From Planctomycetota bacterium (GTDB lineage: Bacteria > Planctomycetota > Uabimicrobiia > Uabimicrobiales > Uabimicrobiaceae), in assembly GCA_029260735.1 (NCBI GenBank), contig JAJDCR010000087.1, positions 83,568-147,567 on the forward strand: a stretch of DNA of 64,000 nt, written 5' to 3'. Both the position numbers and the translations under genes were made by a program. Under the pieces are notes generated by a model. The model had not been told where the DNA came from, did not search any database, and saw only the letters and a list, made by a program, of their open reading frames with translations. Positions 18,111 to 26,867 of the stretch are shown here, one piece after another; within the stretch, counting starts at the first letter, position 1; each line of letters opens with the position of its first letter.

Positions 18111-18178
18111 AAGCCCGTTTTTTTCTTTAAAAACACCATTCGAATAAGCCTACTATAATTTACTTCAGAGAAGCTAAT

Positions 18179-18295
18179 ATGACTAAAGAGCTAAATAATT
18201 TCATCCATCGATTAATAGAGCAACAAGTAAAGAAAACTCCCTATGCACCTGCTTTGACTTATGAAGATAAAGAACTCTCTTATCAAGAAAAGTAG
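18179..18295 (+). pseudogene. NRPS adenylation-module N-terminal remnant, 38 residues
   Basis: The small frame encodes FIHRLIEQQVKKTPYAPAL followed by TYEDKELSYQEK and a stop. This is the highly recognisable opening of an NRPS or AMP-binding module (family pattern FEEQVxxTPDAxALxxxDxxLTYxEL). The frame ends where the module would continue into its adenylation core, and no further homologous sequence follows. It is a truncated leftover, probably not functional. It lies between the WD40 remnant and the isoprenoid-synthase-like gene. Confidence 0.6.
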
Positions 18296-18337
18296 GGAAA
18301 GAAAATATTTTAGAAAGAAGATCCTAAGGAAAAGGCT

Positions 18338-19318
18338 TTATAATATCTTTACAGAAGCACATTCCTCTTTCTCCTTTTGCTCCACAGCTTTTTTCTGGAC
18401 ACAATCTAACTCCCAACCAACAGCATAACCAGGCTTCATCGCTTCCCATTTAGCTAGTCGAGAAGATACTTCCGCTTGCCTATCTGCCCACACAGCTAAT
18501 TCTTTAGCCTTTAGTTGATGAGCCGCGATAGCACATTGCCAAAAGGAGGCTGCTGACAAGTTAAGGAGATGAATAAGTATTTTAGATCGGTGTAGCTCAT
18601 CCACTATTTGCTTTTTAGATTTATTTTTCAGAGAAGTGCCCGTAATTTTTTGATGGATGACCACAGGCCACGCTTTATTTCTTTTTAGATCATCTACCCA
18701 ATCGACAACATCACTTCGGTACTGTAAGCCTAAAGCTGCTCCGGCCACTGCATCTTCGACACACTGAAAGACATCTTTCTTATCTTTGAGTTTGGCAATA
18801 ACAGAAAGGCAAGCCGAAAAAGCAAAGGCTTGTTTCTGACGAGAGATTATTTGATAGCTCTCTAAACGGCAACTCCCTAAATGAAAAAAGCGGTTTGTCT
18901 CCATTTGAGCAACTAGAGCTTCTTGGGTTGCCCACAAATAGTTATGACAAAAGCCGGATTGCGGAGTTATCTCTGCAAGAGCATCATCACGAGTCTTTAG
19001 AACATATTGGACTACGGCTTTGGCCTCTTCTGGCAAGATTACTTCTTGATCTGTTGCAAAAGTTCCAATAATCGAAAAGAAATATGCTTTGCTAGCCTCT
19101 TTTACCATTTCTTGCGGAAAAGAGTTATCTTCAAATAAAAACATAGGAAAGGCAAGCACCGCAGGATGATAGAAAATGGCACTCCAAGGGACTTGGTGAT
19201 GAGTTGTAAGACCTAATAAAAAAGGGAGGTCATCAGCAATCGCCTGAATCTGCTGAGGAAGTCCTTGAACAAAAGAGGCATAGATATTATCAATATTGAT
19301 TTGTACATTTTCTTTCAT
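18338..19318 (-). CDS. Hypothetical all-helical protein, possible class I isoprenoid-synthase-like
   Basis: A 326-residue, almost entirely helical soluble protein. One segment, GLQYRSDVVDWVDDLKRN near residues 195-215, resembles the second Asp-rich motif of trans-isoprenyl diphosphate and terpene synthases (DDxxDWxxDL). A clear first DDxxD motif is not visible, so catalysis is doubtful. Proteins of this kind occur near NRPS genes in some bacteria, and an NRPS remnant lies directly upstream on the other strand. AGGGT precedes the ATG. Treat the family link as tentative. Confidence 0.45.
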   Translation of the reverse strand: MKENVQINIDNIYASFVQGLPQQIQAIADDLPFLLGLTTHHQVPWSAIFYHPAVLAFPMFLFEDNSFPQEMVKEASKAYFFSIIGTFATDQEVILPEEAKAVVQYVLKTRDDALAEITPQSGFCHNYLWATQEALVAQMETNRFFHLGSCRLESYQIISRQKQAFAFSACLSVIAKLKDKKDVFQCVEDAVAGAALGLQYRSDVVDWVDDLKRNKAWPVVIHQKITGTSLKNKSKKQIVDELHRSKILIHLLNLSAASFWQCAIAAHQLKAKELAVWADRQAEVSSRLAKWEAMKPGYAVGWELDCVQKKAVEQKEKEECASVKIL

Positions 19319-19682
19319 ATTGGCACCCTAAGTAAAAGATTAGCGGTATTAATCACTCTCCTTTCTATAAGCAAAGAGAATTCCAAACGGGTACTTTGTC
19401 GAAAAAAATCAACAAAAGAGAGAAGAAAACATCTCCAGAGGCTTGAAAAAAAGTAACACAGAGAATATATATTTTTTGCCAACTTTAGAAAAATTTCTTT
19501 AATAAAAAAAATAAAAACAGCAGGTATTTGCCGAAAAAAAAGAAAACTATTTACATTCATCGGCAAGACATCGTTTTGTAAGAAAATATAAAAAAATCTA
19601 CCTTTTTAAGTGCAGAGTGTGTATAATAAAAACATACCAATCTTTTCTAAAAAAATAAGTCTATTAACTAGGAAAAATAAAG

Positions 19683-20516
19683 ATGCGAATATTCACTCTT
19701 TCACTGCTAGCAGCTATATTTTTAGCATTCCTTTCCCCTGCTACTGCAATTAGCTATTCAGAAACAGTTTTAGAGAATAATCCCGTTGTTTATTGGCGTT
19801 TAGGTGAAAGCCTAGGAACAACAACTGCAGTGGATAGTGGTTCTAGCGGCACAGACGCGACCTATGTGGGATCTCCTCAACTGGGATTTCCAGGGGCTTT
19901 ACCAGGAGATGCTGATACCGCTATAAAAATAACAGATGCGAGTACTCATGTCACCGCTCCTGGCTTCACTTTAGGAACGGAATATTCGGCATCAGTGTGG
20001 ATCAATTCCAACAGTTTTGCCGACCATTCGCGGCATTATATTTTTGATATGCGCAATGGTGGAGGGGCGTGGTTTTTTATTGATAGAACAGCGAATAGTT
20101 CTGTTGGAGAAATCAATGTTAGAGGAGCCAGTGTTGGAGGAGATAGTCTTTTTTTCCCAACCGCGACTCTTGCCGACGGAGAGTGGCATCATCTAGCATT
20201 CACAACAAGTGTGTCTGTTGGAACGATCCTTTACTTAGATGGGGCGCAAATCGCTAGCTCAGGTAGTCTTGCTGCCACAGGTTTTAGTGCTGGTGGAAGA
20301 ATCGGTGGCTTTATTGGGTCAGGCCCTTCTGATGCTGATCATTGGTTTGATGGTGCCCTTGACGAGTTAGCGATGTATAACACCGCTCTTTCCGCAGAGC
20401 AAGTGCTTGCCCAATTCAACTCAGCCCCCAATTCTACTGGAGTAATTCCAGAGCCTACATCAATAGCACTATTGATTTTGGGATTTGTGTTTTGCAATTT
20501 AAAATCTCGCCACTAA
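19683..20516 (+). CDS. LamG-domain PEP-CTERM protein, 277 residues
   Basis: A secreted protein with a signal peptide (about 1-22, ending ATA) and a LamG/concanavalin-like jelly roll. Visible strands include VVYWRLGE, AVDSGSSGTDATYVG, YSASVWINS, DGEWHHLAFT, LYLDGAQIASSG and LDELAMYNTALSAEQV. The C-terminus carries IPEPTS, a hydrophobic helix and a basic SRH end. It probably binds carbohydrate or protein at the cell surface after exosortase processing. AGGAA lies 8-9 bases before the ATG. It converges with the PAS kinase gene, with an imperfect hairpin between. Confidence 0.9.
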   Translation: MRIFTLSLLAAIFLAFLSPATAISYSETVLENNPVVYWRLGESLGTTTAVDSGSSGTDATYVGSPQLGFPGALPGDADTAIKITDASTHVTAPGFTLGTEYSASVWINSNSFADHSRHYIFDMRNGGGAWFFIDRTANSSVGEINVRGASVGGDSLFFPTATLADGEWHHLAFTTSVSVGTILYLDGAQIASSGSLAATGFSAGGRIGGFIGSGPSDADHWFDGALDELAMYNTALSAEQVLAQFNSAPNSTGVIPEPTSIALLILGFVFCNLKSRH

Positions 20517-20548
20517 TAGTTTCCCACTGGAGTGGGGAAATTATTAGT
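20512..20548. terminator. Imperfect hairpin between convergent genes, probable terminator
   Basis: ACTAATAGTTTCCCAC (20512-20527) pairs with GTGGGGAAATTATTAGT (20532-20548), with one bulge and one mismatch and a four-base loop. It lies at the shared 3' end of the LamG gene and the PAS kinase gene. There is no strong T-run. Confidence 0.5.
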
Positions 20549-20551
20549 GCG

Positions 20552-21724
20552 CTAGCTTCCTAAGGTAAAAAAGAAAGTACTGCCTTCTTCATAAACGGAA
20601 TCTACCCAAATCTTTCCCCTGTGACGTTCCACGATTTTTTTGACAATAGTTAGCCCGACGCCTGTTCCTCCTCCAAACTTATCGCGGTGGTGTAAACGTC
20701 TAAAGATATCAAACATACTTTGCCAATGTTTTTCCTTAATCCCAATCCCATTGTCTTTGACGTAAAAAATGACCGGAGCTTTCTTTTTTTCACTCTCAAG
20801 AAACCCAACCTCAATCAACTTTTTTGGCTTAGTGTTATACTTAACGGCATTGGTGATCAAGTTGGTAAAAACCTCTCTAATACGAATCTCATCGCAAAGA
20901 GAAGAGGGAAGTGGCTTGGGGACAGATATTTCCACCTTTTCTTTCTCCGTAAACTGCATGGAGCCGATAACTCCCAAGACAAGATTGTGAATATTCACTT
21001 CGACAAGAGCTAACTCTGTTCTTCCTAGTCGAGAATAGTAAAGAACAGATTCAATTAGGTTTTCCATTCGAACAGTCAGACGCTCCAAGCCCTCCAGTTT
21101 ACTTTGTCCCTTCCCGTCGAATTTGCCGTAATAATGCTTAAGGAGAGCTCTTGAGTAGTTCTTGATCCCCCGCAAAGGCTCTTTTAGGTCATGAGAAACA
21201 GTGTAAGCAAAATCATCTAACTGCGCATTAGAGTATTCGAGGGCTCTATTTTTCTCTAACAGCTCTGCCTCTATTTTTTTCAGAGGAGTTACGTCTACAT
21301 GGCTACCCACCATGCGAATAGGTTTTCCCTCGCTATCCCACTCAATAATTTTTCCACGACAATAAACCCAAACGATAGAACCATCTTTGTGCTGGTAGCG
21401 TACAGTGCTATCGTAAGGCACCCTTCCTTTTGTTCGAACATGCGCTTCGAACAGCTCTATGGCTAAGGGAAGATCCTCTGGATGGATTATCTTTTTCCAA
21501 CTCTCTGGCTCATTGGCTAACTCGTGATCTTCATAGCCCAACATTTTTTTTAAGGAAGGACTTAAATATTCATAATCTTCTGGAATATTCCAGTCCCAAT
21601 ACCCCGCAAAAGTGTGCTCTAAAATAATATTAAAAAGCATGTCTTTTTCACGTAGTAGCTTCTCTTTAGCTTCGAGCTCTTTTTTCAAAAACTCTATCTC
21701 TAATTTTAGTTGGTCGCTGTCCAT
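20552..21724 (-). CDS. PAS-domain sensor histidine kinase
   Basis: A 390-residue soluble histidine kinase. A short coiled coil (about 1-35) leads into a PAS_3 domain with PAC segment (about 36-155; VRYQHKDGSIVWVYCRGK, GSHVDVTPLKK). Then come a HisKA helix with the phosphoacceptor in VSHDLKEPLR and a HATPase with N box (TNLITNAVKYN), DNGIGI and GGGTGVGLTIVKK. The arrangement resembles phytochrome-like/Cph1-type kinases. No response regulator is fused; the adjacent gene at 21777 upstream encodes one. A decayed copy of a close relative lies at 23862-24079. Confidence 0.92.
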   Translation of the reverse strand: MDSDQLKLEIEFLKKELEAKEKLLREKDMLFNIILEHTFAGYWDWNIPEDYEYLSPSLKKMLGYEDHELANEPESWKKIIHPEDLPLAIELFEAHVRTKGRVPYDSTVRYQHKDGSIVWVYCRGKIIEWDSEGKPIRMVGSHVDVTPLKKIEAELLEKNRALEYSNAQLDDFAYTVSHDLKEPLRGIKNYSRALLKHYYGKFDGKGQSKLEGLERLTVRMENLIESVLYYSRLGRTELALVEVNIHNLVLGVIGSMQFTEKEKVEISVPKPLPSSLCDEIRIREVFTNLITNAVKYNTKPKKLIEVGFLESEKKKAPVIFYVKDNGIGIKEKHWQSMFDIFRRLHHRDKFGGGTGVGLTIVKKIVERHRGKIWVDSVYEEGSTFFFTLGS

Positions 21725-21776
21725 GATTTTTCTTTTCTAACACTGCTTTGAAAACAAATCTGAATTTAGGGCGTTG

Positions 21777-23375
21777 CTAACACTTTAGCTCAAGTTTTTT
21801 ATTTTTTTCCATACCCGATTCTATTTCAACAAGCACCTGATGCAAATCATTAATAAAAAGGGGCTTTCCTAAAACAAAGTCCACTCCGGTAGGAAGTTTT
21901 TCACTCAAGCTAGAAACTTCTCCAAAGCCCGTTAGCATAACTACAGGAATTTGAGGAGCAATTTTTTTAATCGTTTCTGCTAGTTTGTTGCCATTGATTT
22001 TAGGAATTCCCTGACCTGTGATAACTAAGTCGTGTATTGTTTCATCAAATTTTTCTATTCCCTGAATCCCGTCGTGAGCTAAAGTGACCATATGTCCTTC
22101 TCCAGAAAAGTACTCTTCTAGAAAATTGCACACCCCTAAATTACTATCAACAACCAGAACCCGTAGATGAGAAGTCAATTCTTTTACTTCTTTTTCATGA
22201 CAAGAGTATGTGTCCTCGTAAAGAGGAAGCTTTATAACAAAGGTTGTCCCCTTATGGAGCTCACTTTCTATTCGAATATCCCCTTGGTGTCTTTTAATTA
22301 CCCCAAAAACCATGGACAAACCCAAACCTGTTCCATGCTCTCCCTTTGTTGAAAAAAATGGTTCTAGGCATTTTTCTTGAACCTCTTCTGGCATTCCTGA
22401 TCCTGTATCACAAACTTCCAAAAGAGCATAACCATCCTCTTCATCTAAACGCGTGCGAATTGTAATAGTTCCTTTATGGTTGATGGCATCGGTCGCATTG
22501 AATATTAAATTAGTGAGAACTTCCCGTAGCTCTGAATCATTTCCGGAAACAAAAGGAGTCTCTGTCAGTTCTTTCTTTATTTCAATTTCAACACCTTTAT
22601 CTCGCGCTTGATCACGCCATTTAGGTTCTGTCAGATGTATTGTTTTTTCTACAACAGCGGATAAATCTACCGCTCCGAGCTTTCCACTAGAATCTTTACT
22701 CCGGTAGAAACTGCTTAAGCGCTTAATCACTTCCGCAGAATCCTTCCCCGCAGTGTTGATCATCTCTAGATAATGTCTAGTTCTTTCGACATCTCCTAGA
22801 TACTCCGAGCGCATCAGAAGTAAATCAGAAAAGCCAACAATCGAGGCTAAAAAATTATTAAAATCGTGAACGATTCCGCTCGTCATTTCCCCCAAAGCTC
22901 TTAGTCTCTCCTGTTGAATAGCTTTTTTTTGAGTTCTCTGAAGTTCTTCCATCGCATTTTCTAATTTTTGGTTCGTATCCCTCAACTCCTCTTCGGCTTT
23001 GTAACGTCCCATAGCATAACGAATAGCTTTAGTTAGCAAGTGACCGTCAATCTTTCCTTTCATTAAATAGTCTTGGGCTCCCATATTAACTGTCTTTAAA
23101 GCTAAATCTTCATCCAAGTTACCGCTCATAACAATGATGGGTTTTTTATGAGCGTGGTTATTCATAGCTGTAAAAGTATCGACTCCACGACTATCAGGTA
23201 AGTTTAAATCAAGTAAAATAATGTCGGTTTCTTTTTCGTCTAAACAAGCCATGGCCTCTTCTAGAGTTTCTACATTGATCACTTTAAAGAGAAACTGTAC
23301 TTCGGAAAGAATTTCCTTTAGATAATCAACATCTTCAAAATCATCTTCTACTAGTAGAATTTTTATTAGTTCCAT
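21777..23375 (-). CDS. Hybrid: receiver - histidine kinase - degenerate receiver
   Basis: The N-terminal receiver (about residues 5-122) has the acidic pair VEDD and phosphoacceptor in ILLDLNLP. A coiled coil joins it to a histidine kinase (HDFNNFLASIVG, N box LIFNATDAI, DTGSGMP, GTGLGLSMVFG). The C-terminal receiver (about 405-525) lacks the Asp: the site reads VITGQGIP where VITDxxMP is expected, so it probably cannot be phosphorylated and may act as a docking or inhibitory module. Cytoplasmic. I use the ATG at 23375, where the receiver fold begins; an in-frame start at 23417 adds 14 residues. It lies 52 bases upstream of the PAS kinase gene, so the two are probably co-transcribed. Confidence 0.88.
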   Translation of the reverse strand: MELIKILLVEDDFEDVDYLKEILSEVQFLFKVINVETLEEAMACLDEKETDIILLDLNLPDSRGVDTFTAMNNHAHKKPIIVMSGNLDEDLALKTVNMGAQDYLMKGKIDGHLLTKAIRYAMGRYKAEEELRDTNQKLENAMEELQRTQKKAIQQERLRALGEMTSGIVHDFNNFLASIVGFSDLLLMRSEYLGDVERTRHYLEMINTAGKDSAEVIKRLSSFYRSKDSSGKLGAVDLSAVVEKTIHLTEPKWRDQARDKGVEIEIKKELTETPFVSGNDSELREVLTNLIFNATDAINHKGTITIRTRLDEEDGYALLEVCDTGSGMPEEVQEKCLEPFFSTKGEHGTGLGLSMVFGVIKRHQGDIRIESELHKGTTFVIKLPLYEDTYSCHEKEVKELTSHLRVLVVDSNLGVCNFLEEYFSGEGHMVTLAHDGIQGIEKFDETIHDLVITGQGIPKINGNKLAETIKKIAPQIPVVMLTGFGEVSSLSEKLPTGVDFVLGKPLFINDLHQVLVEIESGMEKNKKLELKC

Positions 23376-23861
23376 ACACACTGCAATAGTCTCCCATGGA
23401 AATACAAATAGTAACAAATAACATTCTGTTTTGTATTTGAATTACCTTCCTTTCACTCTCAAATCTTAATATCTGCTTAAGCTGAAAAAACTCAGTTTTT
23501 CATTATATTCAAAGCAATCAAGCAATAAATATTAATAGACACTAAAGAGTAAATCAACATTAATTAATTAAATAAAATTTTTATTCACTACCTTTGTTAA
23601 GCTCGAAATCTTTAGAATGCTTATTCTTCAATGTTTTACAAGTAACTTAAATTTATTTTATATTCGTAAATATAGCCATTTTTTTTCTTTTTAAAATTCA
23701 GTAAACAATAAGATTAAAAAAGAGTAGAATATATTCTCCTTAGTCAATGAACCCTACAAAGAATGTATTGTTTAAAGTTTTATTGCTTTATCCATATAGT
23801 TTTCAACGTAAGTAATTCTTAATTGTTTGTAGCCATTCATCTAACTATACCTTTGGCTAAA

Positions 23862-24079
23862 AAATCACTAGGGTATTCACGTGTGGGAAAAACAAAATGG
23901 GATCTTACGGAGGTAGATGCTCAGGAGTTAGTATTAAACGCCTTCATCATTGAGATAAATTTGGAGAGGGAACGGGAGTTGGACTGACTATTGTCAAAAA
24001 AATTGTCGAGTATCACAATGGAATGATTTGGATAGATTTCATCTATGGAGAAGGCAGCACATTTTGCTTTACTTTTTAG
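23862..24079 (+). pseudogene. Internally deleted histidine-kinase remnant
   Basis: Frame 1 encodes GYSRVGKTKWDLTEVDAQEL, which aligns with YYSRLGRTELALVEVNIHNL of the kinase at 20552. A second frame from about 23936 encodes KRLHH, a stop, then DKFGEGTGVGLTIVKKIVEY and EGSTFCFTF with a stop at 24077. This aligns with that kinase's last 50 residues. The ATPase N box and about 90 residues between are gone. The piece is therefore a decayed paralogue with an internal deletion, a frameshift and a nonsense codon. The rest of 23376-23860 is AT-rich and holds nothing I can identify. Confidence 0.75.
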
Positions 24080-24112
24080 TTCAAAGTACACTCAGACGCA
24101 TTGGAATGATTT

Positions 24113-24976
24113 TTATCCTAATGCGCTTTCCTTAAGCGGAATTCCACAGTACTTACAATAAAGAGCATCTCTATCGTGGCCTTCTCTGCTGCAAGAGGAA
24201 CACGCTTCAGCGGTGATATTTTTCGCAAAAGATTTTCTCATTTCAACAGTGACAATACCTGTCGGAACGGCAATAATGCCATAGCCAATAATCATAAAAA
24301 TAGAAGCGAGAAACTTTCCCAGTATCGTCATTGGGATCACATCGCCATAACCTACTGTTGTGACAGTAACAATAGACCAATAAATGCTTGTAGGAATGTC
24401 AGAAAATTTTTCATTTGCTCCTTCTAGTCCTTCAACTATATACATCAAAGAGCCCATGATGGTAACTAAAGCTAAAACTCCTGCGAGAAAAACTAAAATT
24501 TTTCTTCCGCTGGATTTCAATGCTTCCATCAGCATATTCCCCTCGGCAATAAACTGGGCTAGTTTGAAAATTCGAAATATCCGCAGCACCCGTAGAATTC
24601 GAATGACTAATAAATATCTCGCCGAAGGAAAAAGAGCTCCTAGGTAAGTGGGAATAATAGACAATAGATCGACAATACCAAAAAAACTTGTTATGTATTT
24701 GATCGGCTTTCCTATGCAGGTAATTCTTAAGATATATTCGATCGTAAAAAGTATTGTGAAAATCCATTCCGCAACATAAAAAAATTGTCCATACTTCACA
24801 TTCAAAAAATCAACACTATCCATCATCACAACAAAAACACTCATCAGAATACATATAATTAGAGCGACATCAAAGGCTTTTCCTGAAGGAGTTTCTGCTT
24901 CATAAATGATTTCGTATATTTTTTTGCGCCAGTTCTGCTGAGGAGCTGGAAAATTTGTGTGCCTATGTTTGGACAT
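24113..24976 (-). CDS. Voltage-gated potassium channel with a C-terminal zinc ribbon
   Basis: A six-helix Kv-type channel subunit of 287 residues. S1-S4 span about 35-138. S4 carries regularly spaced arginines (R120, R126, R129, R132, R135). The pore loop has TVGYGD at 207-212, the K+ selectivity filter, followed by S6 (about 220-245). It should form tetramers in the inner membrane and pass K+ on depolarisation. The cytoplasmic tail ends in a CxxC-x11-CxxC set (C259, C262, C274, C277), a small zinc ribbon that could sense metal or redox state or aid assembly. It diverges from the cytochrome-globin gene. Confidence 0.93.
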   Translation of the reverse strand: MSKHRHTNFPAPQQNWRKKIYEIIYEAETPSGKAFDVALIICILMSVFVVMMDSVDFLNVKYGQFFYVAEWIFTILFTIEYILRITCIGKPIKYITSFFGIVDLLSIIPTYLGALFPSARYLLVIRILRVLRIFRIFKLAQFIAEGNMLMEALKSSGRKILVFLAGVLALVTIMGSLMYIVEGLEGANEKFSDIPTSIYWSIVTVTTVGYGDVIPMTILGKFLASIFMIIGYGIIAVPTGIVTVEMRKSFAKNITAEACSSCSREGHDRDALYCKYCGIPLKESALG

Positions 24977-25172
24977 GTGAGATTCCCTGAGGTTCTTAGT
25001 GATTCTGTTTCTGACATTAAAACATTTTGGGCAATAAAATTAAAACTCTTTTTCTTTTTCATCTTTTTTCTTTGCACTAATCCCAATGCTTTTCTTGAAA
25101 TATAAAGAAAAATTTGTTCTACTTAAGATACTTTAGGATTCAAGTTTACTGCAAAAATGGAAAGGAATATTC

Positions 25173-26507
25173 ATGAAAAAGTCCCTCGTATTTTTCTGTT
25201 TTGCGTTTTATTTTCTGGGAGAGAGCTCACTATTTTTACAAGCCCAAAAGGACAACAGTAAGGTCATAGGCCCAGAACAATGTGTTATGTGTCATAAGAG
25301 AGAAGGTAAAGTTTGGAAACGAACTCACCACTATAAAACTTTTTCTCAGCTTCATAGAAGAGGCCGAAGCAAAACCATTGCTCAAAACTTAGGAATGAAA
25401 GGCAGCTTTAAACGTAAAGGGCTCTGTCGCAATTGTCACTATACGGTCAGAGGAGAAAATAACAAAGCAATTTATGGTATTTCCTGCGAATCTTGCCATG
25501 GACCAGCTCGCGATTGGGTTTCTCTTCATAGTCGTAGAGATATTCCCAAAGAGGAGCGCGATAAACTGGTTGACAAAGCAGGAATGCTACGCCCTGATCG
25601 CATCTATCATGTTGCCGAGAATTGCTACCAATGCCATAGCATTCCTAACGAAAAGTTAGTTAATGTCGGTGGACATCCTCACAGTAGCCGAGGATTTAAC
25701 TTAATGACTTGGTCTCAAGGAGAAATCCGCCATAATTTTCTTTCCGGAGAGGGGCGCAATCGTAAAATAACCCAAGCAGAGAAACGCATCTTTTTTGTCG
25801 TAGGAGCAGGATTAGAGTTTGAATATGGTCTTAGAGGTTTTGCTAAAGCGACCAAAAAAGCGAACTATTCTTTAAAAATGTCTCGGAAAATACGCGTTTC
25901 CCGAAAGAAACTCATTCGAATGTATAAAGCTTCTGGTATTCGGGAAATTAGGAGCATGTATACCAGCGTGAAAAGTCTAAAAATTAAGCTAAATAACGAG
26001 GCCGCTTTCCTAAGGGCTGCAGATAAAGTGAAACAAGTTATCATCGACTTTTCTTTTGGATACACAGGGAACGAAAAAAAGTTGGCTAAACTGGATGCAC
26101 TCATGAACGGTGAGCTAGATGAAATTTCCCTATCTCCTGAAAAAGCCTCATTATACAAACGTATAGGGGGAGCAAAAGCAGTAGAAACAGCCGTCAAAAT
26201 TTTTTACGGGAAAGTCTTAAAGGACGAGCGTGTTCAGCATTTTTTTAAGGGAGTGGATATCGACAGACAAATAGAGAAGCAAAAAGCGTTTCTTACCTTA
26301 GTATTTGGTGGTCCTAGTTACTACGAGGGAAAAGATTTACGAGAAGCTCATAAGCACCTGGTAGTACAAGGGCTTAACGATGGTCACGTTGATGTCGTTT
26401 TGGAGCTACTAGGGGAGACACTGGAAGAGCTGGGAGTTGCCAAATCTGACATTGAAGAGGTCATGAAAATTTCTCGGCCTATGCGAAAGTATATCTTGAA
26501 TAAATAA
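25173..26507 (+). CDS. Tetrahaem cytochrome c (c554-like) fused to a group I truncated haemoglobin
   Basis: A signal peptide (about 1-25) exports the protein. Residues 30-190 hold four c-haem sites: CVMCH 37-41, CRNCH 85-89, CESCHGP 105-111 and CYQCH 151-155, with extra His for axial ligation, resembling cytochrome c554/NrfB-like families. A helical linker (about 200-320) leads to a truncated globin at about 326-440: LYKRIGGAKAV, Tyr345 (B10), Gln370 (E11), GGPSYYEGKDLREAH with proximal His393. The Tyr/Gln pair is that of NO-dioxygenating trHbN. I infer a periplasmic NO or O2 reaction fed by the c-haems. GGAA lies 8 bases before the ATG. An FHA gene follows 25 bases later. Confidence 0.9.
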   Translation: MKKSLVFFCFAFYFLGESSLFLQAQKDNSKVIGPEQCVMCHKREGKVWKRTHHYKTFSQLHRRGRSKTIAQNLGMKGSFKRKGLCRNCHYTVRGENNKAIYGISCESCHGPARDWVSLHSRRDIPKEERDKLVDKAGMLRPDRIYHVAENCYQCHSIPNEKLVNVGGHPHSSRGFNLMTWSQGEIRHNFLSGEGRNRKITQAEKRIFFVVGAGLEFEYGLRGFAKATKKANYSLKMSRKIRVSRKKLIRMYKASGIREIRSMYTSVKSLKIKLNNEAAFLRAADKVKQVIIDFSFGYTGNEKKLAKLDALMNGELDEISLSPEKASLYKRIGGAKAVETAVKIFYGKVLKDERVQHFFKGVDIDRQIEKQKAFLTLVFGGPSYYEGKDLREAHKHLVVQGLNDGHVDVVLELLGETLEELGVAKSDIEEVMKISRPMRKYILNK

Positions 26508-26532
26508 AGCAAAGGCAAACGAGGAGGAGTTC

Positions 26533-26817
26533 ATGATAAAGTTGGTTTGCCTAAAGGGAGAAAATAAGGGGCAGGAGTTTCAGCTCGAAAAAGGCAGGAA
26601 ATACTTCTTTGGTCGAGACCACGCATGTGATTTTCCCATACGAGATAATTGTATCGCAAGACAGCATTTTCTCATTGATTTGGGAGAAGAAAATAAAATA
26701 GCTCACTTAGGGACTGCTAACGGCACCTATGTCAATAGCTCTATGGTAACAGAGCAAGTATTGAGATTGGGAGATGTCATTCGAGCAGGAAGTCAAGAGT
26801 GGCAGGTGGTGGAATAG
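26533..26817 (+). CDS. FHA domain protein, 94 residues
   Basis: A single forkhead-associated domain and nothing else. The motifs FFGRDHACDFPIRD, ARQHFLID and GTANGTYVNS match the phosphothreonine-binding loops (Arg28, the SRxH-like RQH, and the NG). It is a cytoplasmic adaptor for proteins phosphorylated by Ser/Thr kinases, several of which are encoded in this window. A strong AGGAGGAG site precedes the ATG. It lies 25 bases after the cytochrome-globin gene and is probably co-transcribed with it, although one product is exported and the other is not. Confidence 0.9.
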   Translation: MIKLVCLKGENKGQEFQLEKGRKYFFGRDHACDFPIRDNCIARQHFLIDLGEENKIAHLGTANGTYVNSSMVTEQVLRLGDVIRAGSQEWQVVE

Positions 26818-26867
26818 AAGGTTTTCCACCGACAGAATCTGAAACGGTTTTTGAAAAATATCCCCCA

